DNA from: Streptomyces cucumeris
Lineage (GTDB): Bacteria > Actinomycetota > Actinomycetes > Streptomycetales > Streptomycetaceae
DNA length: 64,000 bases
Direction: 5' to 3'
Assembly (NCBI RefSeq): GCF_024295805.1
Contig: NZ_JANCLX010000022.1
Coordinates: 62,001 to 126,000, forward strand
A program made the position numbers and the translations under genes. Shown one piece after another: positions 1 through 6,995 of the stretch (the first letter of the stretch is position 1; every line of letters starts with the position of its first letter). The notes below the pieces were generated by a model, which saw only the letters and a list, made by a program, of their open reading frames with translations, was not told the DNA's origin and made no database searches.

Positions 1-181
1 CGTCATGGACAGTCTGCGCCGCCGAGGCTGTGCGTGCGTGGTGATCGCCCACCGGCTCAGCACCGTGCGCGACAGCGACGAGATCCTCGTCCTGGACCGG
101 GGCACCGTCGTGGAACGCGGCCGCCACGAGGACCTCGCCGCGGCCGGCGGGCCGTACGCGCGGCTGATGAAGGAGCACTGA
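1..181 (+). CDS. C-terminal end of an ABC transporter ATPase (partial, probable NHLP-type export subunit)
   Basis: Only the last 59 codons are present, in the frame beginning at base 2. They encode the tail of an ABC ATPase domain: the H-loop VIAHRLSTV is followed by the usual LDRGTVVERGRHEDLAAAGGPY ending split over residues 28-50. The stop at 179-181 is one base before the ATG of the next gene, so the two are one transcription unit. Because the next gene is an NHLM/NHLP-type permease-ATPase, this is most likely its partner, the peptidase-permease-ATPase subunit that trims leader peptides and exports bacteriocin-like peptides. The peptidase and membrane parts lie outside the window, so that assignment is inference from context. 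Confidence 0.75.
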   Translation, partial: VMDSLRRRGCACVVIAHRLSTVRDSDEILVLDRGTVVERGRHEDLAAAGGPYARLMKEH

Positions 182-182
182 G

Positions 183-3038
183 ATGACCTCCGCCCATCCG
201 GCCGCCGCCGTGGCCGCGGACGGCGGCGACGCGGTGGTCCAGGCGCTGGGCGCGCTCGGCACCCCCGTCGACCGCACCGGACTGCGCAGCCTCCCGCTGG
301 AGGGACCGCAGGTGCTCTGGCTCGTCACCGGCGGCGCCCTGGACCTGTTCGCGGTCGACGCCGCCGAGGAAGGACACTGGCACTTCCTCGGGCGGCTGGA
401 GCCGGGTGCGGCGCTCCCGGGCCCGGTCGAGGGCCCGCGCCACACCCTGGTCGGCAGGCCCTCGCAGGACTGCGCGGTGCGCCGGATCCCGCTGCGCGAG
501 CTGTACCGGCCGGAGAGTTACGACGCGTACGCCACCGGCTGGACGGACGAACCGTACGGCGACGTACCCCCCACCCCGCTGGAGCACGCGGTGGCGCTCG
601 GAGTCAGCCGCAGTCTGGGCGTGCTGTTCCAGGCCCCGCTGGACGGCGGTGGCCCCGCGGGTGAGGGGGAGGCGGCCGACGAGGACCTGCTCTGGCTCCC
701 GGTACCTCCCGGCAGTGTCCGCTACGGCGCCGAGTGCAGCGCCCAGGCCGCCGGGGACCTGCTGGTCGACGGTGCGCTGTGGCAGCGGATGGTCAATCAG
801 CAGTACCGTCTCGGCACCGCCGTGGACCGCTGGATCGAGGCGCTGGAGCGCACTCACGCCGATCGCACGGCAGCCGGGATCCGGGCCGGTGAGGCGGTCC
901 GCTCCCGCGCCGACCAGGCGCTGATCGCCTCCATCGGAAGTCCAAGGCAGGCGGCGAGGGCGGCGGAGGACACCAGCGACGACACCGTTCACGCGGTGTG
1001 CCGCACGGTGGCCGGGGCCGCCGGGATCACCCTGGCCGACCCGCCGCGGGGCGCGACCGCCGATGACGACCGCACCAGCCCGGTGGAGCGCATCGCCGTG
1101 GCCTCCCGGATCCGCACCCGCGCCGTCCGGCTGGAGGGCGCGTGGTGGCGCGAGGACGCCGGACCACTGGTGGGCTACCGCGCGCTGTCCGGCGCCCCGG
1201 TGGCACTGCTGTGGCGCCGCGGCCGCTACGAGGCGGTCAACCCGGCCTCCGGGCTGCGGCTGCGGATCGGCGAGGGCAACGCCGATGAGTTCGAACCGCG
1301 CGCCGTGATGTTCTACCGTCCGCTGCCCGACCGTCCGATGACGCCGTGGCGGCTGCTGCGGTTCACCGCCCGCGGGGTGGCGCCCGATCTGCGCAACCTC
1401 GTGGTCGGCGGACTGGTGACGGTGGTGCTGGGCGCCCTGGTGCCGGTGGCCACCGGCCAGGTGCTCGGCGGTTTCGTCCCCCGGGCGGAGAAGAGCCCCA
1501 TCGTCCAGATCTCTCTGGCGCTGATGGTGGCGAGCGTGGTCTCGGCCGCCTTCATGCTGCTCCAGAACCTGACCCTGCTGCGTCTGGAGGGGCGGCTGGA
1601 GAGCACGCTCCAGCCCGCGGTGTGGGACCGGCTGCTGCGGCTGCCGACCCGGTTCTTCGCCCAACGCTCCACGGGTGAACTGGCCAGCGCGGCGATGGGC
1701 ATCAGCGCCATGCGGAGGGTGCTGTCCGGTGTCGCGCCGGTGGTCCTCCAGGCGGGCACCGTCGGGGCCGTGAACCTCGCCCTGCTGATGTACTTCAGCG
1801 CCGATCTGGCGCTCGCCGTGCTGGCCATGCTGGTGGTCATCTCCGCGGTGTTCCTCGGTATGGGGCTGTGGCAGGTGCGCTGGCAGCGGCGGCTGGTGGA
1901 GAGCGAGAACAAGCTCAACAACCAGGCGTTCCAGACCCTGCGCGGACTGCCCAAACTGCGGGTGGCCGCGGCGGAGAACTTCGCGTACGCGGCCTGGGCC
2001 CGTGGCTTCGCCCACTCCCGCGAACTCCACCAGCGCACCGGCCGGATCAAGAACCTCACCCAGGTGCTCGACGCGGTCTACCTCCCGCTGTGCGCGCTCA
2101 TCGTGTTCATGCTGCTGGCCGGACCGGCGCGGGGGAGCATGTCGGCGGGGGCGTTCCTGACCTTCAACACCTCGGTCACCATGCTGCTCACCTCGGTCAC
2201 CCAGCTGACCAACGCCCTGGTCTCGGTGGTGGCCGTGCTGCCGATGTTCGAGCAGGTCAAACCGATCCTGGACGAGCCGCCCGAGGTACGCGGCGGCAGC
2301 GCCCAGCCCGGGACGCTCACCGGGGACCTGCGCGCCCGCAACCTCACCTTCCGCTACGCCGACGACGGTCCGCTGGTCCTCGACGATGTCTCGCTGGAGA
2401 TCCGGCCCGGGGAGTTCGTGGCCGTCGTCGGCCCCAGCGGATGCGGCAAGTCCACCCTGCTGCGCCTGCTCATCGGTTTCGAACGGCCGGTGTCCGGCAG
2501 CGTGCTCTACGACGGCCAGGACCTCGCCGCCCTGGACCAGGCCGCCGTACGCCGCCAGTGCGGGGTGGTCCTCCAGAACGCCCAGCCCCTCAACGGCACC
2601 GTGCTCGACTGCATCCGCGGCGCCGAGCCGTACACCCCCGAGGAGGCGATGGCCGCCGCCGAACTGGCGGGTCTGGCCGAGGACATCCGCCGGATGCCCA
2701 TGGGGCTGCACACCATGATCTCCGGCAGCGGCGCCATCTCCGGTGGCCAGCGGCAGCGGTTGATGATCGCCCAGGCGCTGATCCGCCGTCCGCGCGTCCT
2801 CTTCTTCGACGAGGCCACCAGCGCCCTGGACAACGAGACCCAGCGTGTGGTCATCGACAGCACCCGCGCTCTCCGGGCCAGCCGCCTGGTCATCGCGCAC
2901 CGGCTGTCGACCGTCATGGACGCCGACCGGGTGCTGGTGATGGAGGACGGCCGGATCGTCGAACAGGGCGCCCCCGCCGAGCTGATGGCGACCCCGGGCG
3001 GCAAACTGTACGAACTGGTGCGGCGGCAGATGAGCTGA
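183..3038 (+). CDS. NHLP/NHLM-type bacteriocin export ABC transporter permease/ATPase
   Basis: A 951-residue fused permease-ATPase. The N-terminal ~370 residues are a soluble region of the sort found in the NHLM ABC2 family. A six-helix membrane domain follows at about 395-690, then an ATPase with Walker A GPSGCGKST near residue 750, signature SGGQRQR near 853, Walker B VLFFDEATSALD near 871-882 and H-loop VIAHRLST near 904. Family members export leader-processed ribosomal peptides (Nif11/nitrile-hydratase-type leaders) with a peptidase-bearing partner, here the truncated upstream gene one base away. No precursor peptide or modification enzyme is visible downstream, so any such genes must lie upstream of the window. 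It ends 8 bp from a convergent gene. Confidence 0.88.
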   Translation: MTSAHPAAAVAADGGDAVVQALGALGTPVDRTGLRSLPLEGPQVLWLVTGGALDLFAVDAAEEGHWHFLGRLEPGAALPGPVEGPRHTLVGRPSQDCAVRRIPLRELYRPESYDAYATGWTDEPYGDVPPTPLEHAVALGVSRSLGVLFQAPLDGGGPAGEGEAADEDLLWLPVPPGSVRYGAECSAQAAGDLLVDGALWQRMVNQQYRLGTAVDRWIEALERTHADRTAAGIRAGEAVRSRADQALIASIGSPRQAARAAEDTSDDTVHAVCRTVAGAAGITLADPPRGATADDDRTSPVERIAVASRIRTRAVRLEGAWWREDAGPLVGYRALSGAPVALLWRRGRYEAVNPASGLRLRIGEGNADEFEPRAVMFYRPLPDRPMTPWRLLRFTARGVAPDLRNLVVGGLVTVVLGALVPVATGQVLGGFVPRAEKSPIVQISLALMVASVVSAAFMLLQNLTLLRLEGRLESTLQPAVWDRLLRLPTRFFAQRSTGELASAAMGISAMRRVLSGVAPVVLQAGTVGAVNLALLMYFSADLALAVLAMLVVISAVFLGMGLWQVRWQRRLVESENKLNNQAFQTLRGLPKLRVAAAENFAYAAWARGFAHSRELHQRTGRIKNLTQVLDAVYLPLCALIVFMLLAGPARGSMSAGAFLTFNTSVTMLLTSVTQLTNALVSVVAVLPMFEQVKPILDEPPEVRGGSAQPGTLTGDLRARNLTFRYADDGPLVLDDVSLEIRPGEFVAVVGPSGCGKSTLLRLLIGFERPVSGSVLYDGQDLAALDQAAVRRQCGVVLQNAQPLNGTVLDCIRGAEPYTPEEAMAAAELAGLAEDIRRMPMGLHTMISGSGAISGGQRQRLMIAQALIRRPRVLFFDEATSALDNETQRVVIDSTRALRASRLVIAHRLSTVMDADRVLVMEDGRIVEQGAPAELMATPGGKLYELVRRQMS

Positions 3039-3046
3039 GCGACACC

Positions 3047-3601
3047 TCAGCCGTACGCCGCAAAGCAGAGCTGCCGCAGCGCCTCCTGTGTCACCGGGTC
3101 GTCGGGCACATGGGCCATGACCTGGTGGTCCACCGCGCCGACCACCGCCAGGGTCACCGGCCGCAGCCGCAGATCACCGACGACCGGATGGTGGAAGTGG
3201 CGCAGCGGGGGCGGCGGAGCGACCGCCTCCAGCCGCCCGTACCAGTGGGCCGCGTGCGGATCGGCCATCAACTCGCGCAGCAGCGAGACGATCCTGGGGT
3301 CGCCGGGACCAGCCGCGGCCCGCTCCTGGAACGCGGCCAGCAGGGTGCGGGCCTCCCGCTCCCAATCGGCCATCAGAAGCCGGGAGGGCGGCCACCGGAA
3401 CAACAGCCAGAGCAGATTGCGCTGTTCCGGCAGCAGCCATGCGGGGTCGGTGAACAGCGCCGCGTAGCCGTCGTTCCACGCCAGCAGGTCCCAGTGCCGG
3501 TCCACCACGGCGGCCGGATGCGGTGCCATCGCCCTCACCAGGGTCAACAGCTCGCGCGATGCCCAGCCGGGCGCGGGGCCGGGCGTCACGCACTCGTCCA
3601 C
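3047..3601 (-). CDS. MmyB-type ligand-binding domain protein lacking the helix-turn-helix
   Basis: The 184 residues match only the C-terminal ligand-binding half of MmyB-like XRE regulators (VVDRHWDLLAWNDGYAALF, then WPPSRLLMADWE and a terminal PVTLAVVGAV-like strand region). Complete family members are about 280-300 residues with an N-terminal HTH of about 80 residues, as in the intact paralogue at 37902-38783. Here the frame starts at a GTG (3601) and is closed by an in-frame stop at 3635-3637, so the HTH cannot be encoded in continuous sequence. Either this is a 5'-truncated remnant or a free-standing sensor domain. Downstream of the start it is intact, with no internal stops, and it is convergent with the ABC transporter gene. 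Confidence 0.7.
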   Translation of the reverse strand: MDECVTPGPAPGWASRELLTLVRAMAPHPAAVVDRHWDLLAWNDGYAALFTDPAWLLPEQRNLLWLLFRWPPSRLLMADWEREARTLLAAFQERAAAGPGDPRIVSLLRELMADPHAAHWYGRLEAVAPPPPLRHFHHPVVGDLRLRPVTLAVVGAVDHQVMAHVPDDPVTQEALRQLCFAAYG

Positions 3602-3698
3602 ACCACGACAGTACGAGCGTGATCCACGAGCCGTTCAGTGTCATGTGGGGGTTGTCCGGAACGCTGTGCGGCGGAGGCCGAGCGGCGCTGTCGTGGCG

Positions 3699-4856
3699 TC
3701 AGACGCGGGGCTGCTGCTGGGTGGCGCAGTGGATACCGCCACCGCCCTCGGCCACCGCCGGGATGTCCACCTGCACCACCTTCCGTCCCGGGTGGAGGTC
3801 CCCGATGACGGAGGCGGCCCGGCGGTCTGCCCCGCGGTCGCCGAACCGGGGCACGATCACCCCGCCGTTGACGACGTAGTAGTTGGCGTAGCAGCCGAGG
3901 AAGTCCCTGCCGCGCCGGCCGATCACGGCCCGGTCCGGTTCGGGCAGGTCGACCACCTCCAGCCGGCGGCCGAGGGCGTCGGTGGACCCCTCCAGCACAT
4001 CCCGGGCCTGGTCGTACACCCGGCTCCACACGGTCGGCCCGTCGTCCGTCCGGGGACGGCTGAGCAGCACCACCCCGCCCCCGGCGAACCGCGCCAGGGC
4101 GTCGACGTGGCAGTCGGTGATGTCCTGCCCCTTCACCCCCTTGAACCAGATGACCTTGCTGACGCCCAGCAGTTCCTTCAGCCGCGCCTCGATCCGGTCC
4201 CGGCTCAGACCGGGGTTGCGGTTGTCGTTGACCAGGGAGCTCTCGGTGGCCATCAGGGTGCCGTGGCCGTCCACCTCCAGCGCGCCGCCCTCCCCGGTCA
4301 GCCGGGCGTCGAGACGGGCGCCCCCGGCGTGGTTGGTGACGGAACGGGCGACCCGGGTGTCCCGCGGATGCCACTGTTTGCGGCCCCAGCCGTTGAAGCG
4401 CAGATCGATCCCCTCCAGCCCCTTCCGTCCGGTGACGAAGGTGGGGCCGCTGTCGCGTATCCACAGGTCGTCCACGGGGACCGGGATCACCTCCACCCCC
4501 GACCCGCACGCCCGGCGGGCCGCCTTCGCCTCCTCGGGCGCGGCGAGCAGGGTGACCGGCTCGAACCCGGCGACCGTCCGCGCGATCCCGGCGATGTCGC
4601 GCTGGACGTCCTCGGCCAAGTCCGCCCACTCCGAGTCCAGCGGCGGCCAGGCCAGATAGGTGCGGCGGTGCCGCGCGGTCTCGGCGGGCATCCGCCGTCC
4701 GGCAGGTGTCCGCGCGGGGTCCGTGGCGGACACGTCGCCACGTCCCCCGGTCGTGGCGGGCTTGCCCGAGCCCGGTGAGCAGGCGGCCGCCGCGGCACCG
4801 GCCAGCACCGCCGCGGCTCCGCCGCGCAGCACGGTCCGGCGCTTCGATCCGCTCAT
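3699..4856 (-). CDS. agmatine deiminase family (peptidylarginine-deiminase-like) Tat lipoprotein
   Basis: 385 residues of the porphyromonas-type PAD/agmatine deiminase fold, which hydrolyses guanidino groups (agmatine to N-carbamoylputrescine in the classical enzymes). Visible catalytic features are DLWIRDSGP, the TDCHVD segment and the C-terminal nucleophile motif GGGGIHCATQQQP with Cys near residue 379. The N-terminus has a twin-arginine motif (KRRTVLRGG) and ends in AAAC, a lipobox-like site, so a Tat-exported lipoprotein is likely. Cytosolic agmatine deiminases lack such a signal, so an extracytoplasmic arginine-derivative substrate is possible. It is divergent from a TetR gene, with a perfect palindrome between them that is a likely operator. 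Confidence 0.88.
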   Translation of the reverse strand: MSGSKRRTVLRGGAAAVLAGAAAAACSPGSGKPATTGGRGDVSATDPARTPAGRRMPAETARHRRTYLAWPPLDSEWADLAEDVQRDIAGIARTVAGFEPVTLLAAPEEAKAARRACGSGVEVIPVPVDDLWIRDSGPTFVTGRKGLEGIDLRFNGWGRKQWHPRDTRVARSVTNHAGGARLDARLTGEGGALEVDGHGTLMATESSLVNDNRNPGLSRDRIEARLKELLGVSKVIWFKGVKGQDITDCHVDALARFAGGGVVLLSRPRTDDGPTVWSRVYDQARDVLEGSTDALGRRLEVVDLPEPDRAVIGRRGRDFLGCYANYYVVNGGVIVPRFGDRGADRRAASVIGDLHPGRKVVQVDIPAVAEGGGGIHCATQQQPRV

Positions 4857-4887
4857 GGTCTGCCTCCGCGTTCCGTCCGGTTCGATT

Positions 4888-4911
4888 TCCTGACTGAAAT
4901 TTCAGTCAGGA
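4888..4911. promoter_or_regulatory. 24-bp perfect palindrome, probable TetR operator
   Basis: The two arms TCCTGACTGAAA and TTTCAGTCAGGA are exact reverse complements with no spacer, centred at 4899/4900. The site lies 31 bp before the deiminase start and 63 bp before the TetR start, in the only gap between the two divergent genes. Long uninterrupted palindromes in this position are typical TetR-family operators, so autoregulation plus control of the deiminase gene is the simple reading. Confidence 0.8.
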
Positions 4912-4974
4912 TTCGAAGGTAACATGGGTCCCCGAGAGAGGACCGAGACAGCATGCGAGAGAGAGTGAGCGACC

Positions 4975-5547
4975 ATGGCCGGCCGCCGCACCGCCATCCT
5001 GGAAGCCGCCGCCCGATCCATCGCCCAGCGCGGGATCCGGGGGCTGCGCGTCGAGGAGCTGGCCGAGGAGGCCGGAGTGTCGACCTCGCTGATCTACTAC
5101 CACTTCCAGGACCGTTCGGGCCTGCTGGCCAGCACCCTGGAGTTCATCAACACCCGGGCCGAGCGCTACACCGACCCCGCCGCCGACCCGGACACCGACC
5201 CCCGCGGCCACCTTGAGCAGATGCTGCTGCTCGAGCTCCAGGACGAACCGGTGGTCGTCGAGAACAGCACCGCCTGGGGCGAGTTGCGCGCCACCGCCGT
5301 GTTCCAGCCCGAGCTGCGCCGCCAGCTTCGCACCACCACCGACCGCTGGACGGACTACGCGAGCGATCTCATCCAGCGCTGTCAGCGGAGGGGCACGGTT
5401 CCGCCCGAGGTGTCCGCCGAGGACGCGGCCGACCGCCTCACCGCGCTGGTCGAGGGGCTCAGCAAGCGGTGGCTCAGCGGCTCCCTGACCCTGGAGCGTG
5501 CCCGCGATCTGCTGCGCGGCGCCATCGCGGTGGAACTCGGCCCCTGA
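4975..5547 (+). CDS. TetR family transcriptional regulator
   Basis: 190 residues. The N-terminal HTH reads ILEAAARSIAQRGIRGLRVE, then EEAGVSTSLIYYHFQDRSGLL, the classic TetR recognition helix region (about residues 8-52). The remainder is an all-helical ligand-binding domain that I cannot tie to a specific ligand. The start is the ATG at 4975, preceded by a purine-rich GAGAGAGAG stretch at 4957-4965. Divergent transcription from the deiminase lipoprotein and the palindrome between them suggest it represses that gene and itself, perhaps in response to an agmatine/polyamine-type molecule, although the ligand is inference only. Confidence 0.9.
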   Translation: MAGRRTAILEAAARSIAQRGIRGLRVEELAEEAGVSTSLIYYHFQDRSGLLASTLEFINTRAERYTDPAADPDTDPRGHLEQMLLLELQDEPVVVENSTAWGELRATAVFQPELRRQLRTTTDRWTDYASDLIQRCQRRGTVPPEVSAEDAADRLTALVEGLSKRWLSGSLTLERARDLLRGAIAVELGP

Positions 5548-5610
5548 CCCCGGCTCCACGGCCGTCCGCTCCATACCGGACTGACGGTCCCTGCCGCTAT
5601 GTTGAGCGCC

Positions 5611-6057
5611 ATGCAGCCACCACAGCCCGACCCCGTGCCCGTTGCGACGACCGCGCCGGCGTCACCGCCCCGCCGCCCCTTCGGGCCCCTGCTCGCCGCG
5701 CTCGTGGCCGGGCTGGTGCTCGGTGGCGGGGGAGTGGGCGCCGTCTGGGCCCTCTCCGGCGGTGACGGGGACTCCCCCGGCCGCGGTCCGGCGGCCGACG
5801 CCCGGGACGCCTGCACGGCGCTCGACGGATTCGACGAGACGAAATACGGCACCAAGGGCAAGAAGGGCGAGGTCGCCATCAACCGCTACTACGCCGCGAA
5901 CACCCTCGCCACCGCGGCCGCCGCGGGGGACAAGCGCTACAAGCCGCTCGCCGAAGCGATACGCGGCTCGCAGTACCGCCTCGCCGACGAGCTCGAGTTC
6001 ACCGCCAAGGTGATGAAGGAACTGAACAAGGCCCGCGGCTTCTGCGACGACCTGTAG
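5611..6057 (+). CDS. small single-pass membrane-anchored protein, function unknown
   Basis: 148 residues from the ATG at 5611: a proline-rich cytoplasmic head, one transmembrane segment (FGPLLAALVAGLVLGGGGVG, about residues 25-47) and an extracytoplasmic helical domain with two cysteines (DACTALDGF near 68 and GFCDDL at the C-terminus) that could form a disulphide. An upstream in-frame ATG at 5599 would add four residues, but it lies inside a TATGTT -10-like element seven bases before 5611, which favours a leaderless start at 5611. I recognise no family. It follows the TetR gene in the same direction but probably has its own promoter. Confidence 0.65.
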   Translation: MQPPQPDPVPVATTAPASPPRRPFGPLLAALVAGLVLGGGGVGAVWALSGGDGDSPGRGPAADARDACTALDGFDETKYGTKGKKGEVAINRYYAANTLATAAAAGDKRYKPLAEAIRGSQYRLADELEFTAKVMKELNKARGFCDDL

Positions 6058-6087
6058 TCGTACGGCCCGTACCGCCCGCCCCGGCCG

Positions 6088-6915
6088 TCACGGCTTCCGG
6101 CCGACCCCGCCGAACATCGCCACCTCGTCGGGTTCCTCCCCGGAGGTGTCCTCCAGCCGCCACCGCGAGCACGAGACCACGCCCGGTTCCAGCAGCTCGG
6201 TACCGTCGAAGAACCGGGCGACCCGGTCCGGGGTGCGCTGGGTCAGCTTCGGGATGCCGTTCTCGTTCCAGAACGCCACCGCCTCGTCCACATCCGGCAT
6301 CGAGGGGCTGGAGATGGTGTGGGACAGCACCAGATGGCTGCCGGAGGGCAGGGCGTCCACCAGGCGGCGGACGAGGGCGTAGGGATCCTCCTCGTCACCG
6401 ATGAAGATCACCACACCGAGCAGCATCAGCGCGATCGGCTGGTCGAAGTCCAGGGTCTTCCGGGCGCGTTCGAGGATGGTGTCGACGTCCCGCAGATCGG
6501 CGTCGAGATAGTCGGTGACTCCCTCGGGGGTGCTGGTCAGCAGGGTGCGCGCATGGGCCAGCACCAGCGGGTCGTTGTCCACGTAGACGACCCGGGAGTC
6601 CGGGGCGATCCGCTGCGCGACCTGATGGGTGTTGTCGGCGGTGGGCAACCCGGTGCCGATGTCCAGGAACTGACGGATCCCCCGCTCGGCGGTCAGATGG
6701 CGCACCGCGCGGCCCAGGAACGCCCGGTCGGCCAGGGCGTAGTCACCGATCCCCGGATGCAGCCGCCGGATCTGATCGCCCGCCTGCTGGTCGACGACGT
6801 AGTGGTCCTTCCCGCCCAGCCAGTAGTTCCAGATCCTGGCGGTGTGCGGTTTGGTGGTGTCGATCCGGCCGGACACCCGTGCGGCGGAGTCGTAGGTAGC
6901 CTCGTAGTCGGTCAC
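6088..6915 (-). CDS. DUF574-family SAM-dependent methyltransferase
   Basis: 275 residues from a GTG at 6915 (VTDYEATYDS). This start is supported by a GAGAGAGG ribosome-binding site eight bases upstream; the frame itself remains open further upstream, into the neighbouring gene. Family hallmarks are the ARIWNYWLGGKDHYVVDQQ segment near residue 25, the SAM-binding FLDIGTGLPT and VVYVDNDPLVLAHA. These Rossmann methyltransferases are abundant in Streptomyces and their substrates are mostly unknown. A second copy lies at 50660-51523. The gene follows the PP2C-type phosphatase gene on the same strand with an 80-bp gap that contains a possible promoter (TAGATTATG on the minus strand near 6975). Confidence 0.88.
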   Translation of the reverse strand: MTDYEATYDSAARVSGRIDTTKPHTARIWNYWLGGKDHYVVDQQAGDQIRRLHPGIGDYALADRAFLGRAVRHLTAERGIRQFLDIGTGLPTADNTHQVAQRIAPDSRVVYVDNDPLVLAHARTLLTSTPEGVTDYLDADLRDVDTILERARKTLDFDQPIALMLLGVVIFIGDEEDPYALVRRLVDALPSGSHLVLSHTISSPSMPDVDEAVAFWNENGIPKLTQRTPDRVARFFDGTELLEPGVVSCSRWRLEDTSGEEPDEVAMFGGVGRKP

Positions 6916-6995
6916 GCCCGCGCCTCTCTCAAAAAGCGTCGCTGATACAGCCGTTGCGCCCCCGCACTGTGCATAATCTAGACGATCCGCCGCGA

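Noticed and set aside
57..2900. Long open frame on the minus strand, antisense to the export ABC gene
   Set aside because: Its product is a low-complexity G/H/R/Q/P-rich string without domains; it mirrors the third-codon GC bias of the real gene.
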